Part shown: positions 21,301-31,504 of the stretch, piece after piece
How the letters are laid out: each line of letters opens with the position of its first letter
Position numbering within the stretch: the stretch's first letter is position 1
Assembly (NCBI GenBank): GCA_007922195.1
Contig: ML681992.1
Span: forward strand, 2,324,406-2,388,405
Source: Podocnemis expansa
Taxonomy: Eukaryota; Chordata; Testudines; Podocnemididae
Reading direction: 5' to 3'
Length of the DNA stretch: 64,000 bases
Translations under genes and position numbers: made by a program
The notes under the pieces: generated by a model
What the model saw: only the letters and a program-made list of their open reading frames with translations
Database searches by the model: none
Told to the model about the DNA's origin: nothing

Positions 21301-23707
21301 GCCCCAGAGATGCAGCAGGAGAGAGTGGGACCTCAGGGTGGAGTGTGGATGGGGCCACACCTAGCTTCTTGGAAAAGCTAAGCATTCCTTCTTCTATATA
21401 TTTGGCACCCATGTTCGAGCCTGTTTTAATGGCTATTAAAGCCCATGTGCAAATCATGTACTTTTTCATACTGTTCTTATATAATAAAACAGAGATAACA
21501 GCTTTTTGTCTTTGAAATATAGTTTCTTCCTGCACATTCGGTTCAGATTTCATTTGAAATATGCTTCTCTTCCTATTGTTACTTGTCTTTTGTCTTCTGG
21601 TCACCCTGCACTATTAATTTCTTGGTTGCCGATAGCTGGATGGCACACTTCCAGTTGCTACGTTGTGGAGAACTCACAGCTGAGATGCTGCCGCAGTTAG
21701 CAAATAGAGATCAGGACGTCTATAATGTTGGATGAGTAGATCTTTATAAGTGCTTTGGATGGGTCAGTCCATGTGGCTGAGTTACTTCCAGTTGAACTCC
21801 CAGATACTGCTTGTCTTCCTCATGTGTCCTAAGTAACATAAGCCTCAGAAGACAGTTTATTGACCATGGCTTTCCAATAACATATTTTCCTGATCCATGC
21901 ATGCTGAGACTGTAGATGGTTCATCTTAGAAGCACTCATTGGAATTAGTGCTTATGTACACGTATCAGATGATTCTGGCCTGATATAAACTTAAGTTTCT
22001 TACTAGCAACTCTGTATGTCACACCTTTGTTACAAATATGACCTCATGCAGTAAGAACCGAAACAAAACATTTGCCCCACTCTCCTCAATTCCAAGCATT
22101 TTAAACTGAGGAGAGACATATTACAAAAGAGCAACATTAGAAAAAGTCATTGGTTTTTGGGATGAATCTTTGTATATTTAGTGTAGAGCACCTTTCACCC
22201 TGTTGTTGTGATGAGAGCATTACAAAAACCTTAGCCATTCAAGTCATTCACATTGCTCTCATCCTCTGCATCAGAGTAAATTTTCCTCTTTGTGAATTTG
22301 GACATTACAGGGGATAGATTCGGTTATTAAATAAAGAAATATATATATAAAGAGGGAAATAGTGTTCTATTAACCTGGTCAATTTTCCTCCAGTACAGGA
22401 ATTAATTCTCTTAAGGTAATCATGAAATCATCAGAATCTGTCAGAATCACAGAACTTTTTGAAAATTCACACATCACCAGGAGATCAGGAGTACTGCATT
22501 GGCTGTCACAAAGAGCTCAAAGATGGACGGTGATGCTGTGGGCATCCATTAATGTGTAAGGATAAAAATTCATAAGAATAACCCATTTCTGTTATTTATG
22601 AGAGTCCTTAGCTATAGTTTAAGTCTCATCTTTTCTATGCACAATGACATACCAAATTACCTGTAAAAGACAAACAAACAAACAAAAACCTTTTCTTTTT
22701 TGGTTCAGTTATTGATGTAGGAGAGAAGGTAGGTTAAAAGAATTTGGTGGAAAGGATTTCTTTTCAACATTAAAGTTTACAAAAGGAAAAGAGGAAGAAG
22801 GAAGGAGTAGCTAGGAAAAAGTGGACTGGAGAAAGAAAATGAGAAGTAGCAGCAAAGGGTAAGTGGCAAATGTACAAATCAAAGGATAGCAGATGCACAA
22901 GTGACAGAAATAGAGTCAAAAGGCATATGAACCCAAACTCAGCAAATAATTGTAGTCATGGCTTCAGCTCCAGCACTGTGAAGGATTTATTAATATCTTG
23001 ACATCTCAAGTACCCATCATCTTTCAGTACCTCTAAGCCAGCCCATTTGTGATCTATAGAGCTGATGAGTTTTCTGATGCTTTAGTAGGGAAAGAAATGT
23101 AACACATGAAAGAGCAAAAATGGTCATTGCAATTTGTGAAGCTTTTGATACTAACAATACAAGGTTAGTCATTAAAAAGAATTAACCCCAGTTTTGATTA
23201 ACTAGTCTAAGTGTATAAAATGATTTTTTTCCTGTCCTTTGGCAAACATTTTAATAAGCTGACATCTAAAATATATTTATTTCTATTACCTGAAAGTAGC
23301 ATGATCTACTACTGACTTCTTCATTTCCTTGCATGAAGAATAATATGCTTTTTAACAAAATATGAAAAAAGTATAATGAACAATAAAGAAGTAATTTTAT
23401 TTTTAATTAAATAACACATCTCCTTATTTTGCTAGTTACATATACTCTTTCTTAATGAAATTGGAGACTGTCTGCTGTAAAGCTAAAAGGAGGATTGTAT
23501 GGAACATATATGACCAAGTAAAATGTGTCTAGGATCTGTTTCATGAATCTTCTTAGCTTATAAGATTAAAGCATGCCAAGTAGAAAAGTATAACTATGAC
23601 AGTTACACTGATCAGTCTTCATTTTGAATTGCTACTTTCATGTGATCCAGCCAAGTCCAGTCCTTTTAAGAATACAGGATGTAGTTGCACTTACGGTGAT
23701 ACTGTAA
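21301..23707. other. No gene seen
   Basis: AT-rich unique sequence, with one short AAAC run near 22672. No exon, RNA or transposon recognised. Confidence 0.4.
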
Positions 23708-24131
23708 GGCTATGTCTATACGGCACTTTTATTTTGAAATAACACTCGTTATTTCAAAATAAAAGAAATTAGGTCTACATGACATTTTCTTAAGAATCGT
23801 CATTTCGAAAAAGTAAAACCTGTCCCCTCCTCGAAACGGCCGTTATTTCGGAAGGGATATTTCAAAATAAAACTGTTTAGACCTGTTCTTTCAAAACAAC
23901 ACTGTGTAGACCTGTTGTTTCAAAAGAGCTGTTTCGAAACAACAGGTCCAAACAGCTTTATTTCAAAATATCCCTTCCGAAATAACAGCCGTTTGGATTG
24001 CAGGCTTTCCCTTAATTCGAATTAAAATTTTGTTAATTCGAATTAACTTATTTCAAAATAAGGATTTTATTTAGAAATAACTCATTTTGAAATCCTTATT
24101 TCAAAATAACAATGCATGTGTAGATATAGCC
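23708..24131. mobile_element. Palindromic MITE with TAA TSD
   Basis: Ends GGCTATGTCTATAC and GTGTAGATATAGCC, flanked by a perfect 3-bp duplication TAA (23705-23707 and 24132-24134). The interior has ATTTCGAAA, TTTCGAAACAACA and TTAATTCGAATTAA palindromes, combining the two subtypes seen separately at 8150 and 2519. Confidence 0.92.
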
Positions 24132-24134
24132 TAA

Positions 24135-25929
24135 GTGTAATCTAGAATGGTTCAATATGTTACAATTTCGTTTTCTAGGTTATGCTATTAAGATTCAGGA
24201 ACCTTTATATTTAGAAATACCTACTTACTGGGGGGTCTGAATCTGAAAACTAGTTATTGAAGGAGTGAATGGTGTAGGGTTTTGATGAATTCACTTTCCT
24301 AGGGAGCATCAAACAAAAGACATTAAGAAGGTACTGTTTCTTGGTGATCTAGAAGTATACACTGCTTCTCACATTTCCACCTTACTCCAGATCAACAAAC
24401 TCCAATCTCCACTTTGCTTTTCTGGTAGGCTGACACCCTAGTAGAAGTTCCAAGAGGTCTCACTTATTCCTTGGGGTGGGGCATGCAAATCTTAAGAATG
24501 GCTCTGATGGAACTTATTGTTGACTTTGTACAAACATTTTTACAAAGAACCATTTATTCATAAAAGTACTCCTGAATAAGAGAAGTGTCATGAATTCTCC
24601 ATAAATGCACTTGGCAGAAGTAGAAAGAGTGAATCTTTTTGTGTCATAGTAGTGGAAAGTTGAGGACTACCTACTAAGCTGAGGACTACCTACCTACCTA
24701 CTAAATCTTTCTGCCACACTCACCTGGCTAAGCAAACATCGGTAAGGGAAGTATATGACTGCATCCCTTAAAAAAATAAAAATAAAAATAAAAAGCTATG
24801 CTCCTTCTTCACCCTACATTTGTCATCTAGTTTATTGTGACAAAATCAGTCTGGTGATAAAAACTGTGATATACAATAGATGTGGCTATGCGAGAAAATT
24901 CTGAAAATACCCTTGGTATTTATTAGGGGATATTCAGCAGTGGTAAACCAATCCCCAAACCACAAGACTGACATCTTGCATGCTAACAGTTAACCAAACA
25001 GAACCAACAAAGGTAGTTGACTACCACCTTTACAGGTACAAGAGTACATGTAATCCTTCTTCCAGGTGGCTAATGAAAGCAAAAAGAGCAAAGTTCAATA
25101 AAGCTGAAAAATAAAATCAGTTCGAACCCTCATCCAGGAACCTGGGAAAACTAAATGGGCCATATCTAGAAATATCTGAGTACTCTCCACAGGCAGAATA
25201 TTCACCCTTGCAGATACTCTGAGACTGTGTACAAACAAGCAATCTTTATAGGAGAAAAGGAACACAGTCATAAAGTGGGAGGGGAAAAAAAAACAGCTGC
25301 AGAGTATTTATATCCACAGAGTAAAATCCCATTGTCCTTCTAGTAAATTTAAAGCAGTCTCACTTCTTTCCTGCCTGCTCATGAGAATGTTCTATGAGTC
25401 ACAGTCTGTTGGCTGCACTCCCTCATCCTGCCAACCCTGCTCATGATTTGGAACAATGAGTAGCAACAGTCCAAGTGTCTCCATGCTGCTTTGTCTGTGA
25501 TCCCAAGTGAGTGTAAAGGTACAACCAACTAACCGAGCTTAATGATTCACTTTACTAAGATAGTGTGACCCTGGCCCGAATCACTCAACTCTGATGCTCT
25601 CTCTACCATCTCTCATCACAAAGTCTTAGTTTGTGTTGCCTCTTGAAATTCCCAGGATCAAAGAGCACTCAGGATATTGAGCAGACTTCTGGCTACTTAG
25701 AAATAAGGACTTTGTAACCACATATGAGCTAATTACTGAATAAACGTACTATATCTGAAAATCCAGGTTGATTTCTAATTATGGTGAGTACCCAACCATA
25801 ACCAAGTGTAATAAGAGGAAAGCTATTCATATGAAGTTCCATGTGGCAGTCCTTTCCACTGTTCACCAGTAGAGAGAGTGAGTCAATCTTTAGGTTCTGC
25901 AGTCTCTGGTTATAGGTTTATATACACCT
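24135..25929. other. No gene seen; contains (AAAAT)n
   Basis: Mainly unique sequence. Contains an (AAAAT)n run at about 24768-24796 and a short CTAC repeat near 24685. No coding exon recognised. Confidence 0.4.
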
Positions 25930-26300
25930 ATATATTGAAGCGAGTGACTGACAGTGACTACAGAGAAACAATTGATCCAGATCTGGCATTATCAGTGTTA
26001 ATCTGATTAGACAGACGAAGGTACATGAATGCACCCGTTGCAAAGTGCTCTGCACATATATACCAGATTAATGAGTGTGTTGAACAGTTTGAGAACTACG
26101 GCATGATTAATGGAAACTAGTAAATTTTAATCCAGGCTATTGCCAGACCTATGAAGAAGTATGTGTGTAGCTGTTATGGCTCCCTGGCTGGAGATTTGAC
26201 ACTCAGGCAATTAAAAGAGCCAGTCAAGGATCCAGCTGATATATTCACAAAACTACTACTCATTTCTACACAAATGCGAATTCAAGAGACATTGGATTGT
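25930..26300 (+). pseudogene. Possible Ty1/copia-like pol relic
   Basis: One plus-strand frame gives, in order, DPDLALSV, RRRYMNAP, FENYGMINGN, AGDLTLR and DPADIFTKLL, with stops between. The last motif resembles the ADIFTKPL end of the copia RNase H domain, and the others resemble the PDIAYAV...RYM and AGD motifs preceding it. Spacing is shorter than in intact copia and two stops intervene. A chance resemblance is possible; no upstream integrase or reverse-transcriptase block was found. Confidence 0.3.
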
Positions 26301-27001
26301 AAAATCTGTTAAACAGCTAATAAATCAGACCTTTGTCTTTCTCTCTCCCCCTCAGTCAGAAAGAAATGTAAACATTTTAGGGTCATGTGCTCATTCAGAT
26401 ATAATGTTTTTTGATGTCCAAAACATTTAAATCATTTCCAGCTCCTTAGACCTCTTTCTATGGTCCCTTCTCCTAACTGCCTTCTCAGTCTCAATGACAC
26501 TGTGAATGTTTAGATAGTTCATCTATTATCATAAAAGAAACAATGCTGTGGAATTTAAGAAACTAGCAAACAATCCACAGTCCATAGCAAAAAATATGCT
26601 TAATCTTGGATAACCAATAATTTTGTAAATGTTTTTGGTGGATTGTGTGCAAATAGAAAAATAAGCTAAGTTCTTTGGAAAAAACAATTTATTATGAACA
26701 ATTTAACCCAGTGTTATGAAGTCTGCATAAATATTTAAGGATGTATATGAGCGGATCCCTTCAGTTATAAAATAGTAAGCAACTATCTATAAGAAAACCT
26801 AGTAAATCAACCTTACCACAGCAAAACTCCATATAACATCATGAAGCAAACCAACTTCAACATAGTAAAATATACTAAAAGGGGGGGGGGAATCACTATA
26901 AATTTGATGTGAACTACAATCAAAGGTATGTAACCTATCACTAAAATCTACTAAACCAGCTGACTGGATGGCAGCTAATGTGATGCCATAAAAATATATT
27001 T
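26301..27001. other. No gene seen
   Basis: AT-rich sequence ending in A/T runs that form the 3' junction of the R4-type retrotransposon. Includes a G10 run near 26881. Confidence 0.4.
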
Positions 27002-27069
27002 ATAAAAAAAAAAAAAAATTCCCCTCTCACCCCTATGGGTGGTATATGTCTTCCTCAACCTCGGGTCCT

Positions 27070-27984
27070 CTACCAGAGGCCTGGGAGTTTGAGGGTTCTG
27101 CGCAGTATCTTAGCTGTTCCTAGCACCGCACTCTTCAGGACAGAGAGCTCTGATGTCGTTCCTGGGATCTGTTGGAGCCACTCTCCCAGCTTAGGAGTCA
27201 CAGCCCCAAGTGCTCCTACCACCACTGGGACCACTTTGGCCTTTACTTTCCACATCTGCTCTAGTTCCTCTTTCAGGCCCTGGTACTTCTCCAGCTTCTC
27301 ATACTCCTTCTTCCTGATGTTGCTGTCACTTGGCACTGCTACATCTATCACCACCGCTGTCTTCTGGTCCTTGTCTATTACCACGACATCTGGTTGATTG
27401 GCCAGTACCTGCCTGTCCGTCTGGATCGGGAAGTCCCACAGAATCTTAGCCCTGTTATTCTCCACGACCTTCTGTGGGATCTCCCATCTGGTCTTGGGAG
27501 GGTCTAGCCCATACACTGTGCAGATGTTCCTGTACACAATGCCAGCTACTTGGTTGTGCCGTTCAGTGTATGCTGTTCCTGCCTGCATCTTACATCCTGC
27601 CACTATGTGTTGGACTGTCTCTGAGGCCTCTCTGCACAGTCTGCACCTTGGGTCCTGTCTAGTGTGGTAGACCCCTGCTTCAATGGATCTGGTGCTCAGT
27701 GCTGGTTCTTGTGCTGCTATGATCAGTGCCTCAGTGCTGTCTTTTAGTCCAGCCCTTTCCAGCCACTGGTAGGATTTCCCAATGTCAGCCACCTCAGCTA
27801 TCTGTCGATGGTACATCCCATGTAGGGTCTTGTCTTGCCATGGCACTTCTGCTTGATCTTCCTCCCATGTCTGCTGCTGCTGCCTCAGGCATTCTCTCAG
27901 CAGCTTATCTTTGGGTGCCATCTTACTGATGTATTCCTGGATGCTCTGGGTTTCATCCAGGACAGTGGCTTTGACACTCACCAA
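27070..27984 (-). pseudogene. R4-type pol C-terminus: CCHC finger and PD-D endonuclease
   Basis: Open frame of 304 residues, the C-terminal third of the polyprotein; its first codon is TTG and it continues an upstream frame, so it has no start of its own. Residues C114, C117, H126 and C131 form a CCHC finger. The restriction-like endonuclease follows: RAKILWDF at about 178-185, PD at 198-199 and the partner D at 214 (PD-x14-D), then RKKEYEKLEKYQ near 225-235. The frame ends with LPGLW and a stop, the natural C-terminus. This part would nick the target and start reverse transcription at the new 3' end. It is intact as an open frame, unlike the rest of the element. Confidence 0.85.
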
Positions 27985-28506
27985 ACCCCGCCCACTGTCT
28001 TTCCGGCAGTGGACAGTCTCTGGGTGTTGGATTTGGGATGGAAACCTCCATACATTGTGAGGAGCTTCCGGGTCTTCACATCGGCAGCCTCCATGTCCTT
28101 CTTTGGCCAGCTCAGTATACCGGCAGTGTATCTGATGACTGGCAGGGCGTACCTGTTGATGGCATGGATCTTGTTCTTCCCATTGATCTGGCTCTTCAGG
28201 ACCTGTCTTATCCTTTGGTGGTACTTGGATGTTGCTGTCTTCCTTGCCTCCTCATCATGGTTCCCATGTGACTGTGGGATGCCAAGGTACTTGTAGCTGG
28301 TCTGTATGTCTGCTATGTGGCCTGCTGGGAGTTCCACCCCATCAGTCTTCACTACCTTTCCTCTCTTTACTACCATCCGGCCACACTTCCCCAGTCTGAA
28401 TGACATCCCAATATCCTCACTGTAGATCCGTGTCAGGTGGATTAGCAACTCGATGTCTCATTCATTCCTAGCATACAGCTTGATGTCATCCATGTAGAGG
28501 AGGTGG
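27985..28506 (-). pseudogene. R4-type reverse transcriptase, motif C to thumb
   Basis: Continues the reverse transcriptase after a frameshift. The active-site motif YMDD is encoded at 28485-28496, preceded by GTTISHLL and followed by IKLYARNE and an in-frame TGA at 28458-28460, apparently from an arginine CGA codon. Then comes a 156-residue open frame with SYKYLGIPQ and INRYALPVIRYTAGIL, typical of the palm-thumb region in this group. A second frameshift at about 28008-28015 separates it from the endonuclease frame. Confidence 0.82.
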
Positions 28507-29454
28507 CTAATGGTAGTTCCACTCTTGAACTTGTATCCATATCCATCTTCTTGTGATTATCTGGCTGAGGGGGTTCAAGCCAATGCAGAACAGCAGCGGG
28601 GACAGCGCATCACCTTGGTATATGCCGCAGTTGATGGCCACTTGTGCAAGCTGTCTTGAGTTGACTTCCAGTGTTGTCTTCCACAGTCCCACTGAGTTCT
28701 TGAGGAAGGTTCTTAGTGTCCTGTTGACTTTGTATAGCGCCAGACATTCACAGATCCATGTGTGCGGCATTGAGTCGTAGGCTTTCCTGTAGTCATTCCA
28801 GGCTGTGCTCAGATTGGTCTGTCTAGACCTTGAGTCTTGGGCGACTGCTCTGTCTATGAGCAACTGGTGTTTTGAGCCTCTGGTGTTGTTCGCAATGCCC
28901 TTCTGAGCTGTGCTCAGGTACTGGCCCATGTGGTCCTGTAGCTTGGTGGCTATGATGCCTGATAGGATTTTCCATGTTGTGGGGAGGCAGGTTATTGGCC
29001 AGTAATTGGACAGTTCTGTTCCCTTGTGGGGGTCTTTCATGATCAGCACTGTCCTTCCTTGTGTTAGCCTGTCTGGGTGGGAGCCTGCTGCTAGCAGCTG
29101 GTTCATCTGTGCTGCTAGGCGTTCATGCACTGCTGTTAGTNNNNNNNNNNNNNNNNNNNNNNNNNNNNNNNNNNNNNNNNNNNNNNNNNNNNNNNNNNNN
29201 NNNNNNNNNNNNNNNNNNNNNNNNNNNNNNNNNNNNNNNNTGCACTGCAGTTGGGAGTACGCCTTGGATGGTTCTTTGGAGAACAGGCCATTTATCTTTT
29301 TGGCCTCTGTTGCTCTTGTGTATCTCCTTAGACTGGTAGCCAGTGCTGTGAGCCTTTGTTTAGCATTCTCTAGGGCTTCCGATGGAGTCAGGCACTTGTG
29401 TTTTTTCAGTAGCCGAGTCTTATCCTTAATCTCTACACTCATCTGTAGTTCCAC
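28507..29454 (-). pseudogene. R4-type reverse transcriptase, fingers and palm
   Basis: 315-residue frame interrupted by 100 undetermined bases (29141-29240). Visible motifs: GRTVLIMKDP and SNYWPITCLPTTWK (fingers, motifs 1-2), WNDYRKAYD at 28774-28800 (palm motif A), and GIYQGDALSPLLF at 28588-28626 (motif B). A single-base shift near 28541-28552 moves the YMDD motif into another frame. Upstream, a TAG at 29458-29460 and a frameshift in a G6 run near 29515 break the link to the N-terminal part. Confidence 0.88.
29141..29240. other. Assembly gap (100 N)
   Basis: 100 undetermined bases within the reverse-transcriptase region. The round length suggests an arbitrary gap size, so the missing sequence may be longer or shorter. 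Confidence 0.99.
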
Positions 29455-29460
29455 CAGCTA

Positions 29461-29671
29461 ACTAACTTCTCTCTGAGTTGCCTTGATCTTATCCTCCAAC
29501 CTCTTTTTCCAGCGGGGGGTATATACTGCTGTTCTTCTTCATCGTGTAGCCAAGCATCTCCAGGATTACAAAGGCTGTAGCGTATACCAGTTCATTGGTT
29601 TGAGTTATGGTGGTAGTAGGAATTGTTGATAGGGCTCTATTGGCATCTTCTAGCATACTAGTGTAACCCAT
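29461..29671 (-). pseudogene. R4-type pol linker between LTR and RT
   Basis: Minus-strand coding remnant between the inserted LTR and the reverse transcriptase. It contains TNELVYATAFVILEMLGY and then, after a one-base shift in a G/C run near 29515, RLEDKIKATQREVS with a TAG codon. These phrases fit the pre-RT linker of R4-type elements, so the reading continues on both sides of the LTR. Confidence 0.7.
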
Positions 29672-30434
29672 GTGCCTAAATAGGTGCAATCTCTTTTAGG
29701 GACCCTTATGGCTGGGTTACGTTGCTGGGCAGATTTTGCAGCCCAGAAACCAGAAACTTCTGGTAAGAGGATGAGGGAGCACACTGAGCATGCTCCACAA
29801 GTTTTTTTGTTTTGCTGGAGTTACATGCCCAGGGAGAAGCCTGAGAAGAGAAGCCTGGAGAGGAGCAAACAGAGAGCTGCAGAGGACATTGGCTAAGGGA
29901 CTCGGTGAAAGGAGCTGAGCAGGAGTGGACTGCAGGATGTTTTCTCCCAGCTTTCAACTGCTTTGCAGGGGAGTTGTCTGCAGTGGAACTGAGAGCTGGA
30001 TTGCCAGTGACTTGATTGCATGGTGTTGGCTGCACAGGAGGAGGAAAGGACTGCATGGCATCTGCCTGAAGATTCCTGCAGCTAGAGAGGATGAGGATTG
30101 CTTTCGTTCTGCATTCAAGCCCCAAGGACTTAAATGACTGCAATTGAGATAAGGGTGACTCCACCTGAACTTTGGGACTCTTGGGTTTCTTACTGTTTTG
30201 TTTAAATGTATTATGGTTCTTTAGGATAAGGTGTGTTTAGTTAGTTAATAAAGTTCATTGTTACTTTTCTGTTGAGTAATAGTTTAATGTAGGATGGAAA
30301 CTTTGAGCAGTCTTTGCTGTGAGTCCTTTTAACAACTGGATCCTGGCTCTCCAGTTGCTTTCATCAGGGGTTTTCTCTGTGAGGCACTGGAGAGGGGCAA
30401 TTGAATGAATTTGAGCCCACCCTAGCAGGTTACA
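29672..30434 (+). mobile_element. Solo LTR with perfect CTAG TSD
   Basis: A 763-bp segment beginning TGTAACC and ending GGTTACA (perfect 7-bp inverted ends with TG...CA termini), flanked by CTAG at 29668-29671 and 30435-30438. A polyadenylation signal AATAAA lies at 30247-30252 on the plus strand, so the LTR is antisense to the R4-type element it interrupts. No internal retroviral sequence is present: a solo LTR left by recombination. Whether it came from an endogenous retrovirus or a gypsy-type element cannot be told from the LTR alone. Confidence 0.88.
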
Positions 30435-30475
30435 CTAGCTCATGGTACTTCTCCAATGAGCCTTGGTAATTGGTC

Positions 30476-30958
30476 TCAAAGGTTAACTGTAGCTAGTTTA
30501 TCCATGATCTTGTGCCTCATATCAGCTGCTGTGCTCTGTAATGGAGGGGGTGGCAGTGAAGTTCCAGCTTCAGGTGGTGGCTGCACATCTAGTTGTACTT
30601 CCAGGTCTTCTTGTTGAGTCCGGGATGTAATGTGGAGTTGGTCTATCTCAAGTTGTGAGAGAAGCTGCCTCTTTACTATGTTGAAGTGTTGGGTAACTAG
30701 CTGTTTCTCAGTTAGTGTGGGTGTAGGACTTTTGTCCATCCATAGTTCCCTCATACGTTTCATATATCCCCTCTCATTAGGTCTACTGTTGTAGGAGCAT
30801 TCAATCAATTCCAGGTTCTCTTGTCTTGTCCATGTATGGTTTGTTCCAGTAGCCCAGTTACCATCAGATTGTCTTGGTTCCCCAACATCTGGTGCGGACC
30901 TTGTTAATCCAGGCGACGTCTGAGCCAGCATGACTCTCCTAGTTCGTGTCACTCTCAT
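30476..30958 (-). pseudogene. R4-type element N-terminal Myb-like domain
   Basis: First part of the retrotransposon protein. The first ATG in frame is at 30956-30958, although the frame is open slightly further upstream. A Myb-like helix region runs from WTRQENLELIEC through RGYMKRMRELW to LTEKQLVTQHFNIVKRQ (about residues 48-105 counting from the open frame's start at 30973), with tryptophans about 30 residues apart, as in DNA-binding N-termini of R2/R4-class elements. The frame ends early at 30476. The next frame continues toward the LTR edge with TNYQGSLEKYHEL, implying a one-base shift near 30480. Confidence 0.72.
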
Positions 30959-30994
30959 ATTTGAGGTAGGCAAGTGAGGCGTTAGGGGGTCTTT

Positions 30995-31004
30995 TTGCCC
31001 AAGG
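30995..31004 (-). other. CCTTGGGCAA motif after tRNA-like head
   Basis: On the minus strand CCTTGGGCAA follows the tRNA-like module by about 27 bases. The same phrase often follows the tRNA-like heads of short interspersed elements in fish and invertebrate deuterostomes, as I recall; here it sits in the 5' leader of the R4-type element. Confidence 0.35.
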
Positions 31005-31030
31005 ACCCCTACTGGGAAGGTAGGTAGGTA

Positions 31031-31098
31031 CTAACTGGGATTTGAACCCCCGTCTCCCGTACCAAGGGTGGCACACCTAACCACTATGCTATCCAGTC
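31031..31098 (-). other. tRNA-like module with A and B boxes
   Basis: Minus strand: TAGCATAGTGG (31081-31091) matches the Pol III A box and GGTTCAAATCC (31038-31048) matches the B box, at tRNA-like spacing. A T-loop TTCAAAT is flanked by G and C runs, but only three of five T-stem pairs form and the acceptor stem is poor, so this is not a functional tRNA. It forms the extreme 5' end of the R4-type element, directly next to the AT microsatellite. Confidence 0.65.
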
Positions 31099-31147
31099 AA
31101 AATAAATAAATAAATATATGTATATATGTATGTGTGTGTGTATATAA
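31099..31147. repeat. (AAAT)n/(TATG)n/(TG)n microsatellite
   Basis: Compound microsatellite at the 5' junction of the R4-type element; probably part of its target site. Confidence 0.85.
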
Positions 31148-31501
31148 AACAGAGGTTTTTTGAAATAAGAAAGGCCATGTTCACACAACGCACCGTGGTT
31201 TCGAAACATTGGGTTCCGTTGCTTTGAAACAACTTAAACCACATGTGGGGACGAAAACCTTTGTTTCAAAACGATTGTTTCAAAACAATGCCATCCGAAC
31301 ATGTTGTTTCAAAACAACGGTGACTCGTTGCAAAATAACTGTTGTCTGAACATGCTATTTCCTTGCGATTCCTGCTTTTTCCTTAATTCGATTTAACAAA
31401 CTGTTAATTCAAATTAATTTTCTTGAAATAAGGCGTTATTTTGGTACAACTTGTATTGAAACAACTTGTATCGAAATAACCCCCTCTGTTTGAACATAGC
31501 C
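31148..31501 (+). mobile_element. Palindromic MITE, left end missing
   Basis: Aligns by eye with the element at 8150 from its AACAGAGG block to the right end TTTGAACATAGCC. The first 40 or so bases, including the left terminal repeat, are absent and replaced by the microsatellite next to the R4-type element. Internal GTTTCGAAAC-type palindromes are present. Confidence 0.8.
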
Positions 31502-31504
31502 TGA

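Larger units (their letters stand above)
27002..31098 (-). mobile_element. R4/Dong/Rex6-type non-LTR retrotransposon with RLE
   Basis: Nearly full-length minus-strand retrotransposon encoding, in order, a Myb-like N-terminus, reverse transcriptase, a CCHC finger and a C-terminal restriction-like endonuclease. That architecture defines the R2/R4 class and differs from CR1. The catalytic neighbourhood and the ending LKLPGLW resemble elements I associate with the R4/Dong/Rex6 group; the exact clade is inference. It is broken by a solo LTR (29672-30434), a 100-base gap, stops at 29458-29460 and 28458-28460, and frameshifts near 30480, 29515, 28545 and 28010. It lies between TATATTTATAA-like sequence and an (AAAT)n/(TATG)n tract, suggesting microsatellite targeting as in Dong. 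Confidence 0.85.

Noticed and set aside
21200..21604. 134-residue minus-strand open frame
   Set aside because: It spans the edge of a GC-rich island and AT-rich DNA, has no domain and is probably chance.
27035..28296. Plus-strand open frames of 60-150 residues over the R4-type element
   Set aside because: They are antisense shadows of the minus-strand retrotransposon frames, with no domain of their own.
31031..31098. Functional tRNA gene
   Set aside because: A and B boxes are present, but the acceptor stem and part of the T stem do not pair, so it is called tRNA-like only.
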